Shown here in pieces: positions 1 through 6,154 of a stretch of DNA of 6,920 nt. The notes beneath the pieces are model-generated. The model saw only the letters and a program-made list of their open reading frames with translations, ran no database searches and was not told where the DNA came from. Each line of letters opens with the position of its first letter. The first letter of the stretch is position 1. A program made the position numbers and the translations under genes. Origin of the DNA: DATKMS01 sp041497995 (GTDB lineage Bacteria; Desulfobacterota; Binatia; HRBIN30); the NCBI GenBank assembly GCA_041497995.1, contig JBGQHM010000361.1, forward strand, positions 1 through 6,920, written 5' to 3'.

Positions 1-1679
1 CCGTCCCGTTCGACGCGCGTGTTGGTAATTGTGTGGATCAAGCCGCCGCCCCAGCGCAGGAGTGTATGCCGGCTGATCGTGCGCCCAGGGGCGACTTCGT
101 ACCACGCGACTTGACCAGGGTAGAGCACGGTCACCGCGCCACAGCCCCGTATCTTCTTGGACACGCGCTGTGCCATCCGTCGCAGCTTCCACCGTTCCTC
201 GTCGGCCCATGCTCTGCCGCTGTTCATTGGCCCCAGATGCGGCTTTGCTTCGGTGCGGAACCGCAGGGAGCACAGACGAACCGGCTCTCGCACCTCCTTC
301 AAACGCTCCAACCAGTCGGTCACCGGGAGCACTCGGCGCTCGAACATCTCGTCAGGTGCCGCATGCGCTCTCATTCTCAGCAACCCGGCGGCGAGGATGG
401 TCACGAACGCCAGGCCGAGCAGCTTGTAACGCTCGGCAGGCATGCCGACCTGCAGCGCGGCCATGAAAGCGAGCAGCAGCGCCCCACTCGAGAAGAGCGC
501 ACGATAGCGCCGCGCGGTGAAGGCTTGGATCTGCGCGAGCGCCAGGAACGAACGCGCGAGGAAAAACGGGCCGATGAGCCAATAGAGATCGCCCAGGTTG
601 TGGCGGGTGATCGCCGTCCCGAGCACGCACGCGAAGCCCCAGAGCACGACACCGACGACCCACGCGAGGTGAAAGGCCGACTGCTCGTAGCGTTGCCGGA
701 TGGCGCGCAGGCAGCGCGTATTCAGTTTCTTCAGATCGAAGTACAGCAGTTGTGCCCAATCAAACCCGGCCTGGATGGCGGGGCCAATGCTCACGAAGAA
801 TACGAACAAGCTGACGCCGTTGGCCGCCGGCATCCGCGAATGGAACATCGCCAGCATCAAAAACGCGTCTAGCTTCATCAGCGCATACGACGACCCCGCA
901 GCGAGCAGCTCGGCGACGGTGCTCCAGCGCGCAAACAGGGCACGCTGAGGCTTGCCCAGCCGCAGTGGCAGCCAGCCGAGCAGCCGATACAAGCGCGCGG
1001 TGTAGTGAACGACGAGCCCCGCCGATACGGTTGTGCCCAACAGGACAGCGATCGGAAAGCTCCAACGCCCCAGCCATGGCCACAAGGCGAGGACTGCGAG
1101 CATGCTGCTGAGCTCGACGGCAACCATCGCGGGCATCGGGCGGTACACCCGGCGCACTGCATAGACCCCGGAATGAAACATCAGGGTGAGGAAATCGGTG
1201 GCGACCCTGAAGCCAATGGCGAAGATGTAGAGCTGCAGCACGTCGAAGGCGCGGTGATGAAACGCATGCTCCCACACGATCCAACCCGCCGGCAGCAACA
1301 GGCTGATGACCGCGAGCACGGCGGCGATGGTCAACCACTGCCCAATCTCTTCGGGGATGCGGCGGCGCTGCGCGTCGCGTGACAGATGGCGTACGCGTGC
1401 CCGCAACACCTCGAGTGCACCCCACCAGAAACTCGTCACCAGCCCGGCGATGGCGTTGAGGAGCAATGTGGTGAGGAAGGCCTGGTGTGAGAAAATGTAC
1501 TGCAAGAGGGTGAGCCGGATGCCGTGGAGAACCGCCGACGACACGCACCGGAGCGAGAAGTACCGCAGGCGATAGAACGCATACGCTCTGGCCCTGTTTC
1601 CGAGGAGGGCGTCCTCCAAGGTAATCAAGCGCTTCTCGCGCGTAGCCTGGCGGTGCAGCCAGGCGTCTATCGGTGTCAT
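1..1679 (-). CDS. Large polytopic membrane protein coupled to the reverse transcriptase (C-terminus outside window)
   Basis: Translating the minus strand from the ATG at 1679 gives 559 codons with no stop up to the window edge, so the gene is cut at its 3' end. Residues 1-60 are basic and amphipathic. Hydrophobic segments follow at roughly 62-88, 113-137, 147-173, 184-202, 205-224, 255-280, 286-304, 334-357, 365-382, 395-413 and 418-435, about eleven membrane spans. From about 440 a charged, presumably cytosolic tail of at least 120 residues begins. The number and spacing of spans recall MOP-type polysaccharide flippases/exporters, but I see no diagnostic motif and assign no substrate. No Shine-Dalgarno precedes the ATG; it overlaps the reverse transcriptase stop as ATGA, which points to translational coupling. 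The tail (VRLCSLRF at 466-473, a helix near 494-511, two strands near 514-529) has a strand-helix-strand-strand order loosely like a degenerate GGDEF fold, with no signature residues; this is speculative. Shorter frames in the same interval are shadows. Confidence 0.8.
   Translation of the reverse strand, partial: MTPIDAWLHRQATREKRLITLEDALLGNRARAYAFYRLRYFSLRCVSSAVLHGIRLTLLQYIFSHQAFLTTLLLNAIAGLVTSFWWGALEVLRARVRHLSRDAQRRRIPEEIGQWLTIAAVLAVISLLLPAGWIVWEHAFHHRAFDVLQLYIFAIGFRVATDFLTLMFHSGVYAVRRVYRPMPAMVAVELSSMLAVLALWPWLGRWSFPIAVLLGTTVSAGLVVHYTARLYRLLGWLPLRLGKPQRALFARWSTVAELLAAGSSYALMKLDAFLMLAMFHSRMPAANGVSLFVFFVSIGPAIQAGFDWAQLLYFDLKKLNTRCLRAIRQRYEQSAFHLAWVVGVVLWGFACVLGTAITRHNLGDLYWLIGPFFLARSFLALAQIQAFTARRYRALFSSGALLLAFMAALQVGMPAERYKLLGLAFVTILAAGLLRMRAHAAPDEMFERRVLPVTDWLERLKEVREPVRLCSLRFRTEAKPHLGPMNSGRAWADEERWKLRRMAQRVSKKIRGCGAVTVLYPGQVAWYEVAPGRTISRHTLLRWGGGLIHTITNTRVERD
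1676..1679 (-). promoter_or_regulatory. ATGA stop/start overlap, reverse transcriptase into membrane protein
   Basis: The minus-strand tetranucleotide ATGA holds both the ATG of the membrane protein and the TGA of the reverse transcriptase. The preceding bases, at the end of the RT reading frame, contain no recognisable Shine-Dalgarno. The downstream gene is therefore probably translated by termination-reinitiation, which ties its dose to that of the reverse transcriptase. Confidence 0.8.
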
Positions 1680-3019
1680 GTCGCGTGACGGGCGGGCCAT
1701 TTGTTGCGCGCCTGGAGCAGCGAGATCAGTTGCCACTCCTCGCGCATCTTCCGATACGGAATCACCCGGAATCCCCGCGCCCCGCGTTGGCCCGTGATGG
1801 CGCGCAGCACAATCCGCGCGATGCAGTAGTCGAGCTGTTTCAGATCCTCACGGTCCGTCACGGCTCTACGGAGCAAGGTTGCCGAGCGCTGCTGGGAAAA
1901 CTCCAATCTGGGTTCCAGCGCACGATTGATGACCGAGCAAATGGTGCGGCCGGCAGCCGCCGGGTCGCGGGTCTTCAAAGCGCGCGCGGTGCCAAAGGCG
2001 CGATCCTCTAGGTCGGCCAAGAGACGCCGGCGCTTCTTGCGACTCAACGACACGGTCCCCTGTGCTGAGACCAGACAGCCCAGCAACGGCACCGCCGTTG
2101 TCCCGTGTGCCTCCGGCCATTCTGACGATTGCCGCCCCGCGGCCGTCAGGTAGAGGTCGCGACTCTTGCTCTCGTTGAACTGCAGGGCGAGAGCGGACAG
2201 GGCATTGCGCATGCACGCGTCGGCAGCCCGCACGACGTCAGGATCCGGATGGGCGAAGATGAGGTCATCGCAGTAGCGCGCGTAGAACGCGCCCGGAATC
2301 CGATCGAGCTGAGCGTCGAGCCCGGACAGGTAGAGATTGAACAGGACGCACGAGATGGGCTGCCCCGTGGGTACGCCGCGGTACTGAGTGAAGAGTTGTC
2401 CCTCCGTGACGAACGCCACGGGCCGCACCACGCTTTCGATCAGATCCCAATGCGGCGCGGACAGCGACCGGCCGTCGTCGAAGGTGAGCAACAGCTTGCG
2501 CAACATGCCCCAGACCGGGGAGGTTGCGCCGACCGGAATCGAGTCGGTGTAGGACTCGATGTCGCGGCGGATGACGTAGAAGCCGCGGCGTCGCACATCG
2601 AGCTCGTTCTTGCGGTGCATGCGGGCGTACGACGCGAAGGCCGAGATGGCCGTCCACCACGACACGCCCTTGCGGTAGGAGTACAAGCTGGCGGAGAGCG
2701 CCGGGGTGAGGGCCTCCTCGAGGAGGCCGGCGACAAGGCCGTGCACGAGGAGATCGGTGAGCCGGTAAGCGAAGACGATGCGTTCCTTGGCGTCGGTGAT
2801 GATGGTGCGAACGTGCGCCGGTTGCAGACCGTATTCACCATTGCCTACGGTGCGAGCGATCTTGCGCGCCACCTTCGACCGATTCAGCACGAAGCTGGCA
2901 AGCGACACGTCGGACTGCTGGAGCTCGTACAGACGGCGCGTCCAGAGGTACTTCTGATGCAGCCGCTCGATCTGCCGCTCGTACCGTCGCGGGTCGGTGA
3001 GGCAGGCGTGCAGGTTCAT
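1676..3019 (-). CDS. Reverse transcriptase, unassigned (possibly UG/Abi or retron-like) group
   Basis: A 447-aa RNA-directed DNA polymerase. The fingers/RT1-2 region covers about 70-125 (AKERIVFAYRLTDLLVHG; SLYSYRKGVSWWTAI). RT3 carries the first catalytic aspartate in RRDIESYTDSI (D153). RT4 is YRGVPTGQPISCVLFNLYL (about 213-231), where retroelement RTs usually have a PQG-type turn. RT5 is ARYCDDLIFA, with the catalytic pair D251-D252. RT6 is LQFNESKS (279-286) and RT7 is PLLGCLVS (311-318). Residues 320-447 form a basic, probably helical thumb/C-terminal region ending in ITGQRGARGFRVIPYRKM. No maturase X, HNH endonuclease, integrase or Cas1 part is visible, and the length suits defence RTs or retrons. 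In-frame upstream codons reach a TAA at 3074-3076 without ATG, GTG or TTG, so the ATG at 3019 is the only start. It has no clear Shine-Dalgarno and overlaps the stop of a small upstream frame. The membrane protein gene follows with a 4-nt overlap. RT identity is secure; the subgroup and the antiphage role are inference. Confidence 0.93.
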   Translation of the reverse strand: MNLHACLTDPRRYERQIERLHQKYLWTRRLYELQQSDVSLASFVLNRSKVARKIARTVGNGEYGLQPAHVRTIITDAKERIVFAYRLTDLLVHGLVAGLLEEALTPALSASLYSYRKGVSWWTAISAFASYARMHRKNELDVRRRGFYVIRRDIESYTDSIPVGATSPVWGMLRKLLLTFDDGRSLSAPHWDLIESVVRPVAFVTEGQLFTQYRGVPTGQPISCVLFNLYLSGLDAQLDRIPGAFYARYCDDLIFAHPDPDVVRAADACMRNALSALALQFNESKSRDLYLTAAGRQSSEWPEAHGTTAVPLLGCLVSAQGTVSLSRKKRRRLLADLEDRAFGTARALKTRDPAAAGRTICSVINRALEPRLEFSQQRSATLLRRAVTDREDLKQLDYCIARIVLRAITGQRGARGFRVIPYRKMREEWQLISLLQARNKWPARHAT

Positions 3020-3237
3020 GCTGATGCCGGCGAATTCGGCTGTAGAGATTTCGGAGAAGGGCTTGGCGTGTAGTTAGACTTTATAGCGAAGCGCTGTTGG
3101 CTCTGCCTCCGGCGGCATGGCTGGACGGCCGCAGGCGGCATGGCTGGTTGCGCCAGCAGCGGCATCACCGCAAGAACAAGACCGCAGTCTCTGTTTTTGC
3201 TGCTAGGGTTTGCAACGCAGGTTGCAAGAGCCGCCAA
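3016..3237 (-). CDS. Possible small leader ORF coupled to the reverse transcriptase
   Basis: This is a 73-codon frame with a TTG start at 3237. It is preceded by the strong Shine-Dalgarno GGAGGAGG (core GGAGG five bases before TTG). Its TGA overlaps the reverse transcriptase ATG as ATGA, repeating the arrangement between the RT and the membrane gene. In favour are the good ribosome site, the coupling geometry, and the absence of a Shine-Dalgarno for the RT itself. Against it, many codons end in A or T, unlike the strongly GC-ending neighbours. The peptide is also low in complexity, with a short hydrophobic stretch (LVLAVMPLLA, about 21-30) followed by a Pro/Ser/Gln-rich tail, and it has no family resemblance. 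It may be a translated leader that only delivers ribosomes to the RT, or a chance frame across an untranslated structured leader. Confidence 0.3.
   Translation of the reverse strand: MAALATCVANPSSKNRDCGLVLAVMPLLAQPAMPPAAVQPCRRRQSQQRFAIKSNYTPSPSPKSLQPNSPASA
3111..3147. repeat. Exact 14-bp direct repeat upstream of the reverse transcriptase
   Basis: GGCGGCATGGCTGG occurs at 3111-3124 and again at 3134-3147, with start points 23 bases apart. On the RT-coding strand this reads as two copies of CCAGCCATGCCGCC separated by nine bases. The second copy overlaps the GCTGG arm of a small hairpin. It could be a tandem protein-binding site, part of a structured RNA, or a chance duplication in GC-rich DNA. 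Confidence 0.6.
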
Positions 3238-3239
3238 GC

Positions 3240-3247
3240 CCTCCTCC
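3240..3247 (-). promoter_or_regulatory. Strong Shine-Dalgarno upstream of the leader ORF
   Basis: The minus strand reads GGAGGAGG here, and the core GGAGG lies five bases before the TTG at 3237. It is the only strong ribosome site between the EF-hand gene and the reverse transcriptase. It decides the proposed start of the 73-codon leader frame and could load ribosomes that reinitiate at the RT. Confidence 0.45.
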
Positions 3248-3285
3248 GAAACTTTTCAATCAGTCTGTGCGACCTCATTAGGGAG

Positions 3286-3741
3286 TCACTGCGGCGCGCA
3301 CAACGCGAAGGTCGTCACGTACCACTTCGCATCCGTGGCAACCATCTCCTCCGCCGTCGCGGCCCAGCCATCGAGCGCGTCACTCGGGAAGCTCGCCTTC
3401 AAGGCAACCGGACCGGTGGCCTGACCAGCCATGAAGACTCTCGCACCGCCGGCAATCACCTTCTTGCCGGTCGGACACTTGGCGAAGGCTTTCTTCGGTG
3501 AAGTGCTGTTCGCCGCGCTGGAGAAATCGACGCGTTCGAGACCGCGGACGCCAGCTGCGCTGCAGATGCCGTCGTCCGAGCAGGTCGTGAGCGCGTGATT
3601 GACCGAGGTGATGATCTCGTTGATGGTCACCGCGCCGTCCAGGTTGCAGTCGCCGCAACATTGCGCCCCCGCCCCTCGCGCAAGCAGCCCGAGGATCGCA
3701 ACGAGCGCCGCACCCGTGGTTGCAACTGCCGCTCTCTTCAT
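3286..3741 (-). CDS. Small secreted protein with one dockerin-like EF-hand
   Basis: A 151-aa protein beginning with a classical signal peptide (MKR, then a hydrophobic core to about residue 20, with probable cleavage after the AGA at 24-26). A calcium-binding EF-hand loop of dockerin type follows directly at D31-x-N33-x-D35-G36-x-V38-T39-x-x-E42, continuing as a helix (INEIITSVNHAL). The seven cysteines (28, 29, 32, 54, 60, 89, 148) suggest disulfides outside the cytoplasm. The C-terminal half has the pattern CPTGKKVIAGGARV (89-102), then W140 and C148, seen in many small secreted bacterial proteins of unknown role. Only one half of a dockerin duplication is present, so cohesin binding is not implied. 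The start is supported by AGGGAGGA seven bases upstream. It lies on the same strand as the reverse transcriptase and upstream of it, with no visible terminator between; a functional link is not shown. The exact function is unknown. Confidence 0.78.
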   Translation of the reverse strand: MKRAAVATTGAALVAILGLLARGAGAQCCGDCNLDGAVTINEIITSVNHALTTCSDDGICSAAGVRGLERVDFSSAANSTSPKKAFAKCPTGKKVIAGGARVFMAGQATGPVALKASFPSDALDGWAATAEEMVATDAKWYVTTFALCAPQ

Positions 3742-3748
3742 GTCGTCT

Positions 3749-3756
3749 TCCTCCCT
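3749..3756 (-). promoter_or_regulatory. Shine-Dalgarno of the secreted EF-hand gene
   Basis: The minus strand reads AGGGAGGA seven bases before the ATG at 3741, a good match to the anti-Shine-Dalgarno sequence, and it fixes the start of the signal peptide. Confidence 0.65.
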
Positions 3757-3895
3757 TCTCTAAATTGTGCCCGTGCGGACCGTGTCCTGACGCCGAACGC
3801 TATACCGTTGAGCTGCGACGGGCAAACGCCAGCTCCGGGGCATTCGTCCCATTCGCCAACGCCTCGCTGCGGGCTCGAAGCGCACCGTCCCCGGC

Positions 3896-3924
3896 TTGCG
3901 GTAGCAGGCGCCAACGTCGATGAT
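3896..3924 (+). promoter_or_regulatory. Weak promoter-like pair for the oxidoreductase
   Basis: TTGCGG (3896-3901) and GATGAT (3919-3924) are separated by 17 bases, about 47 bases before the start codon. They match the sigma-70 consensus at 3/6 and 4/6 positions. Similar matches arise by chance in DNA of this length, so this is only a candidate. Confidence 0.2.
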
Positions 3925-3930
3925 GCGCCC

Positions 3931-3954
3931 GTTCACACTCCACCATTGGTGAAC
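3931..3954. promoter_or_regulatory. Inverted repeat GTTCAC-N12-GTGAAC, possible operator or 5' hairpin
   Basis: The perfect 6-bp arms at 3931-3936 and 3949-3954 enclose 12 bases. Overlapping the right arm is an odd palindrome CACCA-T-TGGTG (3941-3951). The repeat ends two bases before the Shine-Dalgarno of the oxidoreductase, so it could be a repressor site just downstream of the promoter, or an RNA stem controlling translation. There is no match to an operator I can name. Confidence 0.3.
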
Positions 3955-3956
3955 CC

Positions 3957-3964
3957 GGAGGGAG
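3957..3964 (+). promoter_or_regulatory. Shine-Dalgarno of the molybdopterin oxidoreductase
   Basis: GGAGGGAG lies six bases before the ATG at 3971. This fixes the start directly ahead of the N-terminal 4Fe-4S motif. Confidence 0.7.
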
Positions 3965-3970
3965 ACGCGC

Positions 3971-6154
3971 ATGGCAACCACCGTCCTGAGGAGCTGCAAT
4001 TTGTGTGAGGCCGGCTGCGGCCTGAAGCTCGAGGTCGAGGACAATCGCATCGTCGCTGTGCACCCAGACGAGAACGATCCACACTCGCACGGCTACGTGT
4101 GCCCCAAGGGCATCGCCATCGCCGACATCCACCACGACCCGGACCGGCTGCGCCGCCCAATGCGCCGCGGCGCCGATGGATGCTTTCACGAGGTATCGTG
4201 GGACGAGGCGTTCGCGCTCGTGGGTTCACGCCTGCGCGAGATCCGCGCACGGCATGGCGCCGACGCCGTCGCCGTCTACTTCGGCAATCCGTTGGTACAC
4301 AGCTACAGCGGCATCATCATGCTCGGGTCATTGCTGAACGCTCTCGGCACACGCAACCGCACCGGCGCCGGCTCGCAGGACACGTCGCCACGCTTCGCGG
4401 CTTCGTACTATCTCTACGGCAACACGCTGGTGACACCGGTCCCAGACATCGACCGCACCGACTACTTCCTGTGCGTGGGTTCCAACCCCGCCATCTCGCA
4501 AGGCAGCGCCATGGTCGTGCCGAATGTTCGTGCGCGCCTGCGCGCCATCCAAGAGCGCGGCGGTAAGGTCATCACCGTCGATCCTCGCTTTACGGAGACG
4601 GCGAAGCTTGCGGACGAACATGTTTTCATTCGACCGGGCGGCGACGCGGCCTTCCTGCTCGGGATGGTCTCTGCGCTGATCGAAGCGGGCCACGTCGATC
4701 GCACTGCCCTGCAGCGCATCACGACCGGATGGGACGAGATCGAACGCCGGCTGCAAGCCTTTACGCCCGAGGCAACGGAACACCTCACCGGCATCCCGCC
4801 GAGCGTCACGCGGCGCCTGACGTTGGAGTTCGCCAGCGCGGCGCGCGGCGTGGTCTTCACGCGCATCGGCACGTGCAACAACGCCTTCGGTACGCTGGCG
4901 ACGTGGGCGAACGACCTCCTCAACATCGTTGCAGGCCGGCTCGGCGTTGAAGGCGGCGTGATGTTTCCCGAGCCCGCGGTGGACGGCTCGCAGTTCGTGA
5001 AGCTCGGCGGCATGAACGGGCACGGTCGTTGGCGCAGCCGCGTGCGCGGACTTCCCGAAACCGGTTGCGATCTGCCCGCGTCGATTCTCGCGGAAGAGAT
5101 GGAAACGCCGGGCACCGGGCAGGTGCGTGCGATGGTGACCGTCGCGGGTAACCCGGTGCTCTCGACACCGAACGGCCGGCGGCTCGAGCGCGCCATGGAG
5201 CAGCTCGAGTTCGTCGTCGCAGTCGACCTCTACATCAACGAGACAACGCAGCACGCCGATGTGATCCTCCCGCCGTGCTGGTCACTGGCCGAGGATCATT
5301 CCGAGCCGTTGTCACCGGGTTTCTCTCTACGGAACAGCGCGCGGTGGTGTCCTCCAGTGGTGCAGCGTGGAGAAGGCGAGCTGGCAGATTGGGAGATCCT
5401 GTTGCGTCTGACGCAAGAGCTGGGGGGCGGGCCCACCGGCATGAAGTGGATGGACCGTATCTTGGGCGTCGCCAGTCGGTTCGGCTGGAAGTACGACCCA
5501 GAGCGCATGCTCGACATGCTGTTCCGCATCGGTCCGCACGGTGATCGGTACATGCCGTGGAGCAACGGGATCAATCTCAAGAAGGTGAAAGCGTCGCCGT
5601 ATGGTGTCGATCTCGGTGCCGCACGACCAGGGTTGCATCGTATGCAGCACAAAGACCGTAAGATCCACTTGGTGGCCGAACCGCTCATGCGGGCGCTGAC
5701 CGAGCTGGAGCGTGAGCTGCGACGCGAGCGCGCCGACGACGAGGTGCTGCTCATCGGGCGCCGCGAGCTGCGCACCAATAACTCCTGGATGCACAACGTG
5801 CCGGCACTCGTCGCTGGGCGTGATCGCTGTGTGCTGTACGTCCATCCAGAAGATGCGCGGCGTGCCGGCCTGCGCGACAGCGAGCCGGCGATGCTGGAAA
5901 GCCGCGTGCACAGCGGCGTTGTCCCAGTGCGCGTCACCGACGAGGTCATGCCCGGCGTCGTCAGCTTGCCTCACGGGTGGGGACACGCGACCAGCGCCGA
6001 GTGGCAGTCCGTCGCAGGCACGCACGCCGGCATTTCCGCGAACGACTTCACCGACGACCAGCATGTCGAAAGCGTCGTCGGTCAGTCGATCCTCAACGGC
6101 GTGCCGGTGCGTCTGCGTCGTGTGGAGAGTGAGCGCGGCGCGCGCGCCGCTTGA
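3971..6154 (+). CDS. Molybdopterin (bis-MGD) 4Fe-4S oxidoreductase, DMSO-reductase/formate-dehydrogenase family
   Basis: A complete 727-aa catalytic subunit of the prokaryotic molybdopterin oxidoreductase superfamily. The N-terminus carries a 4Fe-4S motif, C9-x2-C12-x3-C16-x27-C44, with the typical GYVCPKG ending. Pterin-cofactor contacts are recognisable at VGSNPAISQGS (169-179), VDPRFTETAKLADEH (203-217), AGNPVLSTPNG (392-402) and YINETTQHADVILPP (421-435). The C-terminal dinucleotide-binding domain begins near 595 (GRRELRTNNSWMHNVPAL) and includes SLPHGWGH (665-672). There is no twin-arginine signal, so the enzyme should be cytosolic. The usual metal-ligand region (about 131-145, TGAGSQDTSPRFAAS) contains no Cys or selenocysteine; a Ser or Asp ligand is likelier, but I cannot fix which. 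The substrate is unknown: the sequence resembles widespread stand-alone members annotated only as molybdopterin oxidoreductase, and no electron-transfer subunit or chaperone gene lies next to it in the window. The start is supported by GGAGGGAG six bases upstream. Confidence 0.95.
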   Translation: MATTVLRSCNLCEAGCGLKLEVEDNRIVAVHPDENDPHSHGYVCPKGIAIADIHHDPDRLRRPMRRGADGCFHEVSWDEAFALVGSRLREIRARHGADAVAVYFGNPLVHSYSGIIMLGSLLNALGTRNRTGAGSQDTSPRFAASYYLYGNTLVTPVPDIDRTDYFLCVGSNPAISQGSAMVVPNVRARLRAIQERGGKVITVDPRFTETAKLADEHVFIRPGGDAAFLLGMVSALIEAGHVDRTALQRITTGWDEIERRLQAFTPEATEHLTGIPPSVTRRLTLEFASAARGVVFTRIGTCNNAFGTLATWANDLLNIVAGRLGVEGGVMFPEPAVDGSQFVKLGGMNGHGRWRSRVRGLPETGCDLPASILAEEMETPGTGQVRAMVTVAGNPVLSTPNGRRLERAMEQLEFVVAVDLYINETTQHADVILPPCWSLAEDHSEPLSPGFSLRNSARWCPPVVQRGEGELADWEILLRLTQELGGGPTGMKWMDRILGVASRFGWKYDPERMLDMLFRIGPHGDRYMPWSNGINLKKVKASPYGVDLGAARPGLHRMQHKDRKIHLVAEPLMRALTELERELRRERADDEVLLIGRRELRTNNSWMHNVPALVAGRDRCVLYVHPEDARRAGLRDSEPAMLESRVHSGVVPVRVTDEVMPGVVSLPHGWGHATSAEWQSVAGTHAGISANDFTDDQHVESVVGQSILNGVPVRLRRVESERGARAA

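Larger units (their letters stand above)
3020..3285 (-). other. Leader region of the RT operon, rich in repeats and hairpins (possible structured RNA)
   Basis: This interval separates the EF-hand gene from the reverse transcriptase. It holds several short stems: 3210-3227 (7-bp perfect stem TTGCAAC/GTTGCAA, loop GCAG), 3179-3190 (AGAC/GTCT, tetraloop), 3143-3157 (GCTGG/CCAGC, 5-nt loop) and 3128-3139 (GCCG/CGGC, tetraloop). It also contains an exact 14-bp direct repeat. A TATAAA hexamer on the minus strand (3080-3085) could be a -10 element about 60 bases before the RT start, but no convincing -35 accompanies it. None of the stems is followed by a U-run, so I see no terminator; transcription from the EF-hand gene could continue into the RT genes. 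Retrons and several defence RTs carry a noncoding template RNA next to the RT, so this region is the natural place to look for one. That role is inference. Confidence 0.35.
3742..3970. other. Divergent intergenic region between EF-hand gene and oxidoreductase
   Basis: These 229 bases separate two divergently transcribed genes and must hold promoters for both. I see Shine-Dalgarno sites at both ends, a weak plus-strand promoter-like pair at 3896-3924, and an inverted repeat at 3931-3954. On the minus strand TATAGC (complement of 3800-3805) is the best -10-like hexamer, without a recognisable -35. I see no convincing gene or RNA gene here. Confidence 0.6.

Noticed and set aside
33..872. Plus-strand frame of 279 codons
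   Set aside because: It is antisense to the membrane protein, rich in Arg/Glu/His, with no recognisable domain.
760..1548. Minus-strand frame of 262 codons and a following frame at 352-759
   Set aside because: Their translations are Arg/His/Ala-rich with no hydrophobic pattern. The overlapping frame that starts at 1679 is open for 559 codons, encodes regular membrane spans and overlaps the RT stop.
2129..3073. Long plus-strand frame of 314 codons opposite the reverse transcriptase
   Set aside because: It is the antisense shadow of the RT in GC-rich DNA, with no family resemblance; the minus strand encodes clear RT motifs.
3210..3227. The 7-bp TTGCAAC/GTTGCAA hairpin as a terminator of the EF-hand gene
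   Set aside because: The stem is short and not followed by a U-run on the minus strand, so intrinsic termination is unlikely.
1..3285. Group II intron, diversity-generating retroelement or CRISPR-associated RT
   Set aside because: There is no maturase or endonuclease domain, no domain V-like hairpin, no template/variable repeat pair and no Cas1 or repeat array in view. A DGR template or target outside the window cannot be excluded.
3275..3303. Promoter-like pair TTGTGC-17-TAATGA on the minus strand before the leader frame
   Set aside because: The spacing is ideal, but the hexamers match consensus at only 3/6 and 2/6 positions, and the -35 lies inside the EF-hand gene.
4328..5254. Minus-strand frame of 308 codons inside the oxidoreductase
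   Set aside because: It is antisense to an unmistakable molybdopterin enzyme and is low-complexity Arg/Ala/Asp-rich.
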